A model generated the notes under the pieces. The model did not search any database and was not told where the DNA came from. It saw only the letters and a program-made list of their open reading frames with translations. Made by a program: the position numbers and the translations under genes. A stretch of DNA of 27,167 bases from assembly GCA_030594725.1 (NCBI GenBank), contig JAUVEQ010000001.1, positions 1 through 27,167 on the forward strand. The letters are read 5' to 3'. The stretch's first letter is position 1. Every line of letters starts with the position of its first letter. The stretch comes from Methanobacteriota archaeon. Its GTDB lineage: Archaea > Thermoplasmatota > DTKX01 > GCA-020343715. Below are positions 8,135-15,208 of this stretch, piece after piece.

Positions 8135-8290
8135 ATGTCTTCGCATAAACCCCTCGCAAAGAAGCTGCGACTGACCAAGGTCACAAAGCAGAACCGCCGC
8201 GTGCCCGCATGGATAATGATGAGAACGAACCGTAACTTCCAGCGCCACCCCAAGCGGCATATGTGGCGTCGGAGCAAGCTCCAGCGCTAG
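8135..8290 (+). CDS. rpl39e: Ribosomal protein L39e
   Basis: The 51-residue, highly basic product begins MSSHKPLAKKLRLTKVTKQN and ends HPKRHMWRRSKLQR, the hallmark L39e sequence with the conserved RRVPAWIMMRTN centre. eL39 lines the 50S exit tunnel. The frame is open upstream, but the ATG at 8135 lies directly after the PDCD5 stop with a purine-rich GGAAGTGAAGGG before it. The length equals the family norm of about 51 residues. Confidence 0.97.
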   Translation: MSSHKPLAKKLRLTKVTKQNRRVPAWIMMRTNRNFQRHPKRHMWRRSKLQR

Positions 8291-8312
8291 GAAGGAATAA
8301 GGAGGTTCTCCC

Positions 8313-8588
8313 ATGGCCGAGGTCGAGCGCATCTACAATGTTCCGTTGGGACACGTCAAGGACGTACCCCGCACCAAGCGGGCGCCCTACGCGATGAGAC
8401 AGATCAAGAAGTTCGTGATCCGCCACATGAAGGTGGACGTAGAGGAAGAGGAGCTCTACATAGCCCCAGCCGTCAACGAGGCGGTCTGGGCCCGCGGCAT
8501 CCAGAAGCCACCCTCGCACCTGCGTATCAGGGTGATCCGCCACGAGGATGAGGACCTGGTCGAGGTCACGCTTCCGGAAGAGGAATAA
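8313..8588 (+). CDS. rpl31e: Ribosomal protein L31e
   Basis: The 91-residue product is eL31. It has ERIYNVPLGHVKDVPRTKRAPYAMRQIKKFVIRHM followed by the acidic EEEELYIAPAVNEAVWARGIQKPP loop and RIRVIRHEDEDLVEVTLPEEE. It sits near the exit of the 50S tunnel. A strong SD (GGAGGT) precedes the ATG by a short spacer. It lies between L39e and aIF6, as in many archaea. Confidence 0.97.
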   Translation: MAEVERIYNVPLGHVKDVPRTKRAPYAMRQIKKFVIRHMKVDVEEEELYIAPAVNEAVWARGIQKPPSHLRIRVIRHEDEDLVEVTLPEEE

Positions 8589-8607
8589 GGGCCTGGGGCT
8601 GGTTTCC

Positions 8608-9273
8608 GTGTCGATACGGCAGGTGGACGTGAACGGCAGCTCCTACATCGGAGTACTGAGTGCCGCCTCCGAGGACCTGTGCCTCGCCCCAGTTGTGGCG
8701 AGGGAGGACCACATCGTTCTTCTAGAGGAGACCCTGGGGACCCAGGTGCTCCAGATGACCATGGGCGGGACCAACCTGATCGGCGCCATGGTAGCCATGA
8801 ACGGCCGCGGGGCGATCGTCGGCAACATCATGACCGACGAGGAGATGGCGCTCCTGACCGAACACCGGGATGTGCTGGTCATCCACGGTCGCCTCAACTG
8901 CGCGGGCAACCTCATACTCACCAACGACACGAAGGCGTTCATCCACCCCCGCATCGATGACCAGGTCCGGAAGGATATCGCCGAGGTGCTCGACGTGGAG
9001 GTCGCCGGGGGCGACCTGGCGGGCATGGGTGTGGTGGGATCCGTGGGCTGCGCCACGAACAAGGGCGTGCTGGTCCACCCCAAGGCACGTCCGGATGAGA
9101 GGGAGGCGCTCAGCGAGTTCTTCGGCCTTCCCGTGGACATCGGGACCCTGAACTACGGCTCGCCGATGATCGGCGCAAGCTGCGTTGCCAACTCCAAGGG
9201 CGCCGTCACCGGGACCGCCTCCACGGGCATAGAGCTGGGTCGCCTCGAGGACGCCCTCGACCTCATCGACTGA
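8608..9273 (+). CDS. eif6: Translation initiation factor aIF6
   Basis: This 221-residue protein is aIF6, which binds the 50S subunit and blocks premature joining with the 30S. Family features are the five-fold repeated alpha-beta (pentein) pattern, with segments LQMTMGGTNLIGAMVAMNGRG, GNLILTNDTKAFIHP, VGSVGCATNKGVLVHP and GASCVANSKGAVTGTASTGIEL. The frame extends upstream into the L31e gene, but family alignment puts the start at the GTG at 8608 (VSIRQVDVNGSSYIGVL), 19 bp after the L31e stop. It is the last gene of the operon; L18a/LX, prefoldin alpha and FtsY, which often follow in archaea, are not here. Confidence 0.95.
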   Translation: MSIRQVDVNGSSYIGVLSAASEDLCLAPVVAREDHIVLLEETLGTQVLQMTMGGTNLIGAMVAMNGRGAIVGNIMTDEEMALLTEHRDVLVIHGRLNCAGNLILTNDTKAFIHPRIDDQVRKDIAEVLDVEVAGGDLAGMGVVGSVGCATNKGVLVHPKARPDEREALSEFFGLPVDIGTLNYGSPMIGASCVANSKGAVTGTASTGIELGRLEDALDLID

Positions 9274-9285
9274 GCCGGGTCGTGC

Positions 9286-10104
9286 TCACTCCTCATCCTC
9301 CTCCGGAAGGTCCACGAGGGTCACCCCGTCCTTGGTCAACTGCTTCGTTGCCAGGGTGGTCGACACCACCGTCGCGATGGCGCCCGAGCATAATATCATG
9401 AAGAAGATCACCAGCTGGTACTGGGCCGCCCAGATCGGGTCCACACCTCCCATGAGCATGCCGGTCATCCCGCCGGGGATGAAGACGATGCCCAGGGTCT
9501 TGAGGCTGTCCAGTGTGGGTATGAGGGAGCTGCGGACGGCCGAGCGCACGTGAGGCCTGAGCGACGTCTCCGCATCGGCGCCGAGCAGCATCCTCGCCTC
9601 GATCCTCGACCTGAAGCCCCGTGTCTCAGCAAGGAGCCTGTTCAGCGAAAGGGAGGTCGCGTTCATCGAGTTGCCCACCACCATGCCCGCGATGGGTATG
9701 ACGAACTCGGGTCGCATGGGAAGGACACGCAGTCCCAGCATGGCTCCGAGGGTGATCAGTGTGGCCAGGGCTAGTCCCCAGAAGGTGGCCCTCGCGGGGT
9801 CCGGAAGGCCCTTAGCCCTCTTCGCGGAGGTGTAGGTCCCGACCACCACCATCGTTGCGATGAAGGCGATGACCACCGTCCAAAGGAGCAGGTCCTCGAG
9901 CCCGAACAATGCGTAGAGCAAGAAGCCCATGGCCATTATCTGGATGCCTCCCCTGATGGATGCGATGGCCATGTCCTTCTCCAGGCCCAGGGACCTCATG
10001 CGGGACAGGGCGACGGCGATGACCAGCAGGACCACCGACATAAGCAGTATCCACATCCCTCCGTAGGGTTCCAGGCTCCAAGGGTCGAAATCAAACTCAC
10101 TCAT
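9286..10104 (-). CDS. fetB: UPF0014 ABC transporter permease, FetB/YbbM type
   Basis: The 272-residue product has about seven hydrophobic helices and the conserved FetB/YbbM (UPF0014) segments RGGIQIMAMGFLLYALF, RVLPMRPEFVIPIAGMVVGNSMNATSLSLNRL and GIVFIPGGMTGMLMGGVDPIWAAQYQLVIFF. In E. coli FetAB is a putative iron exporter that protects against oxidative stress. The start is the ATG at 10104: a GGTG Shine-Dalgarno-like run lies 6 bases upstream, and the ATG overlaps the ATPase stop by 8 bases, so the two subunits are coupled. Iron as the substrate is known only from the E. coli member and is not proven here. Confidence 0.9.
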   Translation of the reverse strand: MSEFDFDPWSLEPYGGMWILLMSVVLLVIAVALSRMRSLGLEKDMAIASIRGGIQIMAMGFLLYALFGLEDLLLWTVVIAFIATMVVVGTYTSAKRAKGLPDPARATFWGLALATLITLGAMLGLRVLPMRPEFVIPIAGMVVGNSMNATSLSLNRLLAETRGFRSRIEARMLLGADAETSLRPHVRSAVRSSLIPTLDSLKTLGIVFIPGGMTGMLMGGVDPIWAAQYQLVIFFMILCSGAIATVVSTTLATKQLTKDGVTLVDLPEEDEE

Positions 10105-10873
10105 CAACATCACCTTCCTTGTCCTCATGCTCCATGCACGCGAGCTCCCCCATGTAGCGGGCCCGTTCCTCGGGGTCCAGGTCCTCGATGAGGGATCCGG
10201 AGTCCCCCTCGGCGACGATACGACCTCTACGCATCAGCACCGTACGGTCCCCGAGGCGTCGCGCCTGCTCCACGTCGTGGGTCACAATGATCATCATGAA
10301 ATCGGCATCCCCCTTCAAGCTCTGTATCGCCCTCTCGACCTCCATCGTCCTGCGAGGGTCCAGCGCTGCGGTGGGTTCGTCGAGCAGGAACACCTCGGGG
10401 CACAGGGCATGGGCGCGGGCTATCGCGACCCGCTGACGCTCCCCGCCCGACAGCTTCTCGGCCCGGCGGCCTAGGAACGACTCGTCCAAGGATGCCGCCT
10501 TCAAGGACGCATCGATGCGTTCTCGGATCACCTCGGGCCCGGCCCCGACCAGCTCCAGGCCGAAACGGATGTTCTCCTCAACGGTGCCCTCCAGCATGGC
10601 TGGGGACTGCTGGACGAGGCTCACACGGCGCCTCAACGTCGAGGGGTCCATGGCCGTGACGGGTTCGCCATCGAGCAGGATGCGCCCCTTCGTGGGCTCG
10701 TGGAGCCTCACGATGGTCCGCAGCAGCATGCTCTTGCCCGCGCCGGAACCGCCCAGAATGCAAACGGTCTCCCCGTGGTGGACGTCAAGGGATATGTCCT
10801 CAAGGATGGTCCTCCCGCCCAGCTCGAGGGATAGCTCCGTTATCTCCAACTTGTGGACGTGCCCTTTCGTCAT
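10097..10873 (-). CDS. fetA: ABC ATPase partner of the UPF0014 permease, FetA/YbbL type
   Basis: This 258-residue nucleotide-binding subunit has Walker A GGSGAGKS at residues 41-48, then a Q-loop (VQQSPAMLEGTVEENI), signature LSGGERQRVAIARA, Walker B VFLLDEPTAALDP and the switch histidine in VTHD. The LVQQSPAMLEGTVEENIRFG phrase resembles the FetA/YbbL group. The next gene, coupled by an 8-base overlap, is the matching UPF0014 permease, which makes the pairing secure. The acidic tail (MEHEDKEGDVDE) is unusual but may simply be part of the gene overlap. The ATG at 10873 is the only good start; I saw no clear TATA box at the right distance. Confidence 0.9.
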   Translation of the reverse strand: MTKGHVHKLEITELSLELGGRTILEDISLDVHHGETVCILGGSGAGKSMLLRTIVRLHEPTKGRILLDGEPVTAMDPSTLRRRVSLVQQSPAMLEGTVEENIRFGLELVGAGPEVIRERIDASLKAASLDESFLGRRAEKLSGGERQRVAIARAHALCPEVFLLDEPTAALDPRRTMEVERAIQSLKGDADFMMIIVTHDVEQARRLGDRTVLMRRGRIVAEGDSGSLIEDLDPEERARYMGELACMEHEDKEGDVDE

Positions 10874-10940
10874 GATATCAGGGGGGTATAGTTGATTGCA
10901 TGAGAGTTAACGCTATCCCTCTCGGACCCGGACCGAAGAC

Positions 10941-10947
10941 CTTATTC
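10941..10947 (+). promoter_or_regulatory. TATA-like box of the PqqB-like gene
   Basis: CTTATTC is centred 27 bp before the GTG at 10971, the spacing expected for a leaderless transcript. Confidence 0.45.
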
Positions 10948-10970
10948 GGCAAGAGGTACGATGACATGTC

Positions 10971-11822
10971 GTGCGCTTATCGGTGCTGGGGACGGGACAG
11001 GATGGTGGGGTTCCCCACGTGGCATGCAGGTGTCCCACCTGCGAGGCCGCGCGTGAAGGGGGGATACCACGCCGTCTAGCTTCCAGCGCAGCCGTCATCG
11101 ACAGGAAGGGGGGCCGGGCCTGGCTCATCGACGCGTCCCCCGACCTGCCCGTGCAGATGGAGACGGTCCGGGACGCGATGGGCGGCCCGAAGATGAGCGG
11201 CGTACCCCTCTCCGCCATCCTCCTCACCCATATCCACATGGGTCACTACTGGGGCCTGGGTCACCTGGGGAAGGAGGGGATGATGCCCAGGGGACTGCCC
11301 GTGATCGCTCCCCCGGCAGCGGCCCGGTTCCTCAGGGAGAACCGTCCCTTCAAGGACATGGTTGAGTGGGGAGCGTTGGATGTACGGGTGTCGCATCCGG
11401 GGGACACCATCGACCTTGCAGAGGACCTGTCGATGAGACCGGTGACCGTTCCCCACAGGGAGGACTTCTCGGACACCGTGGCCTGGCTCGTGGAGGGTCC
11501 AAGGGAGAAGGTCCTGTACGCCCCGGACATGGACCACCTGGAGGATTCCTTCGTCGACGTCATGACCCGGGTCGACATGGCCATCATCGACGGGACGTTC
11601 TACTATCGGGACGAGATACCGGGAGCGATGGACAGGGTGCCCCACCCACCCGTTGAGGAATCCATCGTCAGGTTGGGACGGGTGCTCGAGGGCGGTACGC
11701 GGGTCGCGTTCACCCATCTCAATCACACGAACCCGCTCTGCGATCCAAGGTCCCACGAGTTCGAGCAGGTGGTCTCCCAGGGATTCGGGGTCTTGCTTGA
11801 CGGTTACGCCGTGGACATATGA
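10971..11822 (+). CDS. PqqB-like metallo-beta-lactamase-fold hydrolase
   Basis: The 283-residue product matches the PqqB/PhnP group of the metallo-beta-lactamase fold. The N-terminus LGTGQDGGVPHVACRCPTCEAAREG (C19, C21, C24) and the DASPDLPVQME segment (54-64) are close to PqqB. The metal-binding region reads LTHIHMGHYWGLGHLGKE (H87, H89, H92), where the Asp of the usual HxHxDH is Gly91. No other pqq genes are in the window, so PQQ synthesis is unlikely to be its job; members of this group outside pqq clusters have no proven function. The start is the GTG at 10971; the two ATGs just upstream are out of frame, and the TATA-like box fits. Confidence 0.85.
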   Translation: MRLSVLGTGQDGGVPHVACRCPTCEAAREGGIPRRLASSAAVIDRKGGRAWLIDASPDLPVQMETVRDAMGGPKMSGVPLSAILLTHIHMGHYWGLGHLGKEGMMPRGLPVIAPPAAARFLRENRPFKDMVEWGALDVRVSHPGDTIDLAEDLSMRPVTVPHREDFSDTVAWLVEGPREKVLYAPDMDHLEDSFVDVMTRVDMAIIDGTFYYRDEIPGAMDRVPHPPVEESIVRLGRVLEGGTRVAFTHLNHTNPLCDPRSHEFEQVVSQGFGVLLDGYAVDI

Positions 11823-11828
11823 GAAGGG

Positions 11829-12479
11829 TCACAGGGCGAATATCCAGACCAGCTGCTCATCGTCCAGGTCCGCCTTCGAGAACTCCACGATGTTCCCGAC
11901 CTTGATGACACAGTCGGGGTCCGCCCCCTCTAGGAACGGGGAGATATCGTTGATGGACAGGCTGAGCCCCCCGACCCGGTAGTGCATGGGGACTATGATG
12001 GCGGGCCTTACCATCCCGATGACCTGCCACGCGGCCGCAGCATCGATCGTGAACACGCCCCCCACGGGGATGAAGAGGACGTCCACCCTCCCGATGGCCT
12101 TGGCCTGCTTTGGGGTCAACAAGTGGCCAAGGTCTCCCAGATGGCAGAAGCTGACCTCCTCCAGGATGAACTTGAAGGCGATGTTCCCGCCCCTGGACAC
12201 TCCCTCGCTGACGTCGTGGAAGGTCTCAATGCCCCTTATCTTGAGGCCCCCGATCTTGACAGGGGAAGGGTCGGTTATGATACGGGATTCTGGCTTGGAG
12301 ACCACCTTCACGGCGGAGTGGTCGAAGTGGTCATGGCTGACGAGGACCACATCGGCCCTGACCTTCGGGGCTTGGATGCCAATGCTCCTGCCGTCGTGGG
12401 GGTCCGTGACGACGGTCACCTCGTCGCCGCTGACCTCGAAGCAGGAGTGACCGTGCCACCTCACCCTTATCGGTTCCAC
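11829..12479 (-). CDS. UPF0173 metal-dependent hydrolase
   Basis: This 216-residue metallo-beta-lactamase-fold protein has WHGHSCFEV at residues 8-16 and the canonical HDHFDH (H49, H51, D53, H54) within VVLVSHDHFDHS. Later motifs are FCHLGDLGHLLT, DVLFIPVGGVFTIDA and PMHYRVGG. It matches UPF0173, a family annotated as metal-dependent hydrolases without a defined substrate. The frame runs upstream to 12551, but the GTG at 12479 is preceded by GGGAGGG and lies about 26 bp from a TATA-like CCTTAATC (12501-12508), which makes it the start. It is convergent with the PqqB-like gene (6-bp gap) and divergent from the arginine decarboxylase gene. Confidence 0.88.
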   Translation of the reverse strand: MEPIRVRWHGHSCFEVSGDEVTVVTDPHDGRSIGIQAPKVRADVVLVSHDHFDHSAVKVVSKPESRIITDPSPVKIGGLKIRGIETFHDVSEGVSRGGNIAFKFILEEVSFCHLGDLGHLLTPKQAKAIGRVDVLFIPVGGVFTIDAAAAWQVIGMVRPAIIVPMHYRVGGLSLSINDISPFLEGADPDCVIKVGNIVEFSKADLDDEQLVWIFAL

Positions 12480-12500
12480 CTGATCCCTCCCAGGTGACCG

Positions 12501-12508
12501 GATTAAGG
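12501..12508 (-). promoter_or_regulatory. TATA-like box of the UPF0173 gene
   Basis: CCTTAATC on the minus strand is centred about 26 bp upstream of the GTG at 12479. A GGGAGGG run also precedes the GTG, so the gene could instead be read from a longer leader. Confidence 0.4.
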
Positions 12509-12560
12509 ACCCTGACGTACTAATACCTTGCGCGGCGCCAGGGTCCACCACCGGACACAG

Positions 12561-12567
12561 TTAAATA
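12561..12567 (+). promoter_or_regulatory. TATA box of the arginine decarboxylase gene
   Basis: TTAAATA is centred 27 bp before the ATG at 12591 and predicts a leaderless transcript. It shows that the 63 bases of open frame upstream are not translated. Confidence 0.6.
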
Positions 12568-12590
12568 GACCCCCTGCCCTTCGGCCTCCC

Positions 12591-13070
12591 ATGGACGGGT
12601 TCCTTGTGCCCCGGGGATACTTTGTGACCTCCGGCGAGGCCCACGACGGCGCCTCGGAGCTGAACGCCTTCGACCTCGCATTGAGGGACGCGGGCATCAC
12701 CGAGTGCAACCTGGTGGAGGTATCCTCGATCCTTCCTCCAGATAGCCATGAGATGGAGCCGATCGAGATCCCGAAGGGCGCCATAACGTTCTGCGTGATG
12801 GCCAAGATGGCGGGCACCTTGGGAGAGCGGGTCGGATGCGGGCTCGCGTGGACCTGGGGCACCACCGGCAGCGGCGAGCGCTACGGGATCGTGGCCGAGC
12901 ATCACAGCAACGCCCCGACGGCCGAGGTGGACCGCATGCTGAAGGTCAAGCTGGCGAGGATGGCCGAGGTACGCGGGATGGATATCGAAGAGACCGAGAC
13001 CTGCGTTCGGTCCATGGTCTGCGAGGGCAACTACGGGTGCGTGGTCGCGGTGCTCGTCTACGTGTCGTGA
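12591..13070 (+). CDS. pdaD: Pyruvoyl-dependent arginine decarboxylase (PvlArgDC)
   Basis: The 159-residue product matches archaeal PvlArgDC in length and sequence. It opens VPRGYFVTSGEAHDGASELNAFDLAL and has the self-cleavage site VSSILPP, where the chain is expected to split between S45 and S46, turning S46 into the pyruvoyl cofactor. It continues with KGAITFCVMAKMAGTLGERVGCGLAWTWG and the E-H-H region. Arginine is converted to agmatine, the precursor of archaeal polyamines and the substrate of TiaS, encoded at 17964. In other lineages this fold is a histidine or aspartate decarboxylase, but the close match favours arginine. The TATA box 27 bp upstream fixes the ATG at 12591. Confidence 0.93.
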   Translation: MDGFLVPRGYFVTSGEAHDGASELNAFDLALRDAGITECNLVEVSSILPPDSHEMEPIEIPKGAITFCVMAKMAGTLGERVGCGLAWTWGTTGSGERYGIVAEHHSNAPTAEVDRMLKVKLARMAEVRGMDIEETETCVRSMVCEGNYGCVVAVLVYVS

Positions 13071-13095
13071 GGGATCCGCGTACTCCCTATGCTCC

Positions 13096-13788
13096 CTACC
13101 TCGAGACGACCTGCACCATCTTGAGGGCGGCGTTCTCCGCGCTATCGGCCACCCGGTCCATGACGTCGGTGAAGCGCATGATGTGGTAGATGGAGACGGG
13201 ACCGAGCTGATCCTCCATCGCATATATGGCCTTGGACAGCTCCTTGCCCGCGCTGTCGGCCTTGTACTCGTGCTCGTGAACATGATGCCCAAGCTCGATG
13301 ACCGTCTGGGTCTCCAACTTGGCAAAGGTGCTCTCCAGCAATCGGTCGAGGTGGTTCATCATCCTGCGGAGGGCCACGACGGCCTCGACGACGTGGCCCA
13401 TGAACTCCTCCATCAAGGGCCTGAGCTCGTCTGGGATCTTGGTCTCACGCATGTCAAGGATCTGGGCGACGTCCTGGGCGCTGTCCGCGATCGCCTCGTT
13501 GCTGGCCAGTATCTCCAGGAGGTCCTGTCGCGAGATGGGCATCAGGATCATGCGCGGGACACTGGCGCGAAGGTGTCGCTTGATCTCGTCCGCCTCGTGC
13601 TCGAGGCGTGAGATCTCGACGGAGAGTGAGGCCGCCTCCACGTACTTGCCGTCCATGTAGAGAAAGAGCATGTCATTCAGCTTGTGGACGGCAGTGCAAC
13701 ACCGGCCGAAGTGCTCCATCAGCACCTTGATGGGTGAAGTGGGCAGGGTGTCGATCACCGTCGAGCGGTAGTGTTTGCGGTCGACCAT
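13096..13788 (-). CDS. DUF47/PhoU-like phosphate transport regulator
   Basis: This 230-residue all-helical protein belongs to the DUF47 (PhoU-like) family. It has the metal-binding-type motif EHEADEIKRHLR and the second-half EHEYKADSAGKEL, two similar three-helix units. Such proteins pair with PiT permeases and are thought to regulate phosphate uptake. The start is the ATG at 13788, with an SD (GGAGG, minus strand, 13795-13799) 6 bases before it; the frame upstream overlaps the permease gene and is not used. The gene follows the PiT gene by 19 bp on the same strand. Confidence 0.92.
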   Translation of the reverse strand: MVDRKHYRSTVIDTLPTSPIKVLMEHFGRCCTAVHKLNDMLFLYMDGKYVEAASLSVEISRLEHEADEIKRHLRASVPRMILMPISRQDLLEILASNEAIADSAQDVAQILDMRETKIPDELRPLMEEFMGHVVEAVVALRRMMNHLDRLLESTFAKLETQTVIELGHHVHEHEYKADSAGKELSKAIYAMEDQLGPVSIYHIMRFTDVMDRVADSAENAALKMVQVVSR

Positions 13789-13807
13789 ATAATACCTCCA
13801 TGATACC

Positions 13808-15112
13808 TCATGATATATAATCCATGACCAGGAAAAGGCCCATGCATAGGATCGCCGCCACCGGGACGGTGATGAGCCATGAATAGACGATGTTCTTGAT
13901 GACCTTACTGTCCACCGCGGCCACGCCGCCCGCCAGCCCCACACCGATCACGGCGCCCACCAGGGTGTGGGTGGTGGAGATGGGAAGGCCCAGCATCGAG
14001 CATGCGAGGACGGTGGTGGCGGCGGAGAACTCTGCCGTGAACCCGCGGGTGGGAGTGATCTCGGTGATCCTCTCCCCGATGGTCCTCATCACGCCTCGCC
14101 CCCAAACAGCGGTGCCGATGGCGATACCGATGCCGCCAAAGGCCAGCAGGGCAACGACGGTGGACAAAGGGATGTCCTCAGGCGTGCCATAGACCAGTTG
14201 GGCCACGATACCAGTCAAGGGAGCAATGGCGTTCGCCACGTCGTTCGAACCGTGGGCGAATGCCACGTAGCCCGCGGTGATGATCTGGAGTGGGATGAAG
14301 ATGCGCTCCACCTTCTTGTACTCGTCCATCTCCACCATCTTGTACCTCTTGAAGAGGAGGTACGCGGGTATCGAGGCCAGGATGCCCACGACAAGACCGA
14401 TCATCACGATCTGGGGGAAGGAAATGCCGAGGTGGAGTGGTTCCAACGCCTCGACGAGCATGGCGATAGCGAGGATGCTCATCACGAGCCCCACGAGGAA
14501 CGGCGCGTACCTCAGGGCCTGCTTGAAGGGGTGCGGATGTGTCAATATCGCCTTCCTTATCAACATGAAGGCAACCAGGGCCATCATTGCGCCGGCAATG
14601 GGAGATATCACCCAGGACATGGCGATCTTGCCCACCATGGGCCAGTTGACCACTGCCATCCCTCCGGCGGCGATACCGAAGCCTATCATCGCCCCAACGA
14701 TGGCGTGGGTCGTGGACACGGGAAGATGGAAGTATGTCGCGACGTTGATCCATATGGCGGCCGCAAGCATCGCCGCTAGCATGCCGATCAGGATGGTCCA
14801 GTTGAACGTATCGTCCCCGCCGAGGGCCCCGAGATCGATGATGTCCTTGCGAACGGTATGGGTGACGCGCGAGCCCACAAGGACAGCACCAGCCATGTTG
14901 AGCACCGCTGCGATTATGACGGCGTTGCGAACGGTGAGGGCCTTGGAACCCACCGAGGTCCCCATGGCGTTAGCTAGATCGTTCGCTCCGATATTGAGGG
15001 CCAGGTAGAAGGATACGGCCAGCGAGATGGCTAGGAACCACAAGTACTCGATCGCCGTAATCTCCTCCTCCCAACTACACCATGTTGAGGGACCGATTCC
15101 GGTACTCCCCAA
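13808..15112 (-). CDS. pit: PiT-family inorganic phosphate permease
   Basis: The 434-residue frame encodes a PiT transporter with two inverted-repeat signatures, NIGANDLANAMGTSVGSKALTV (from residue 40) and AHGSNDVANAIAPL (from 286), plus paired PVSTTHAIVGAMIGFG and PISTTHTLVGAVIGVG segments. PiT proteins take up phosphate with H+ or Na+ through about ten helices. The gene precedes a DUF47 regulator, the typical arrangement. The start is uncertain. The longest frame begins with TTG at 15112, close after a TATA box, but the first 20 residues look non-conserved. A strong SD (GGAGGAGGAG) sits directly before an ATT codon at 15061. Confidence 0.93.
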   Translation of the reverse strand: MGSTGIGPSTWCSWEEEITAIEYLWFLAISLAVSFYLALNIGANDLANAMGTSVGSKALTVRNAVIIAAVLNMAGAVLVGSRVTHTVRKDIIDLGALGGDDTFNWTILIGMLAAMLAAAIWINVATYFHLPVSTTHAIVGAMIGFGIAAGGMAVVNWPMVGKIAMSWVISPIAGAMMALVAFMLIRKAILTHPHPFKQALRYAPFLVGLVMSILAIAMLVEALEPLHLGISFPQIVMIGLVVGILASIPAYLLFKRYKMVEMDEYKKVERIFIPLQIITAGYVAFAHGSNDVANAIAPLTGIVAQLVYGTPEDIPLSTVVALLAFGGIGIAIGTAVWGRGVMRTIGERITEITPTRGFTAEFSAATTVLACSMLGLPISTTHTLVGAVIGVGLAGGVAAVDSKVIKNIVYSWLITVPVAAILCMGLFLVMDYIS

Positions 15113-15136
15113 TGGTCAATCTCATATTGTGAACGG

Positions 15137-15168
15137 GATATTTAATATCTTAATATATAGTGTATATA
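15137..15168 (-). promoter_or_regulatory. AT-rich promoter with inverted repeats before the phosphate operon
   Basis: Two TATA-like boxes lie here: TTAAATA-type near 15140-15147 and TATATATT near 15152-15159. The first is inside an almost perfect palindrome GATATT-T-AATATC at 15137-15149. Next to it is TATATA-GTG-TATATA, a second inverted repeat. The first TATA box would start transcription near 15117. The symmetry overlapping the promoter could be a repressor site, possibly phosphate-controlled, but AT-rich DNA makes such symmetry easy by chance. Confidence 0.5.
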
Positions 15169-15208
15169 GGTGGTCTGGAGCAGAGGTTCAGCAACCCAAA
15201 TTCAGGTA

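Noticed and set aside
14243..14254. CGTTCGAACCG, like a tRNA T-loop
   Set aside because: There is no cloverleaf around it; it is coding sequence of the PiT permease (HGSNDVANA).
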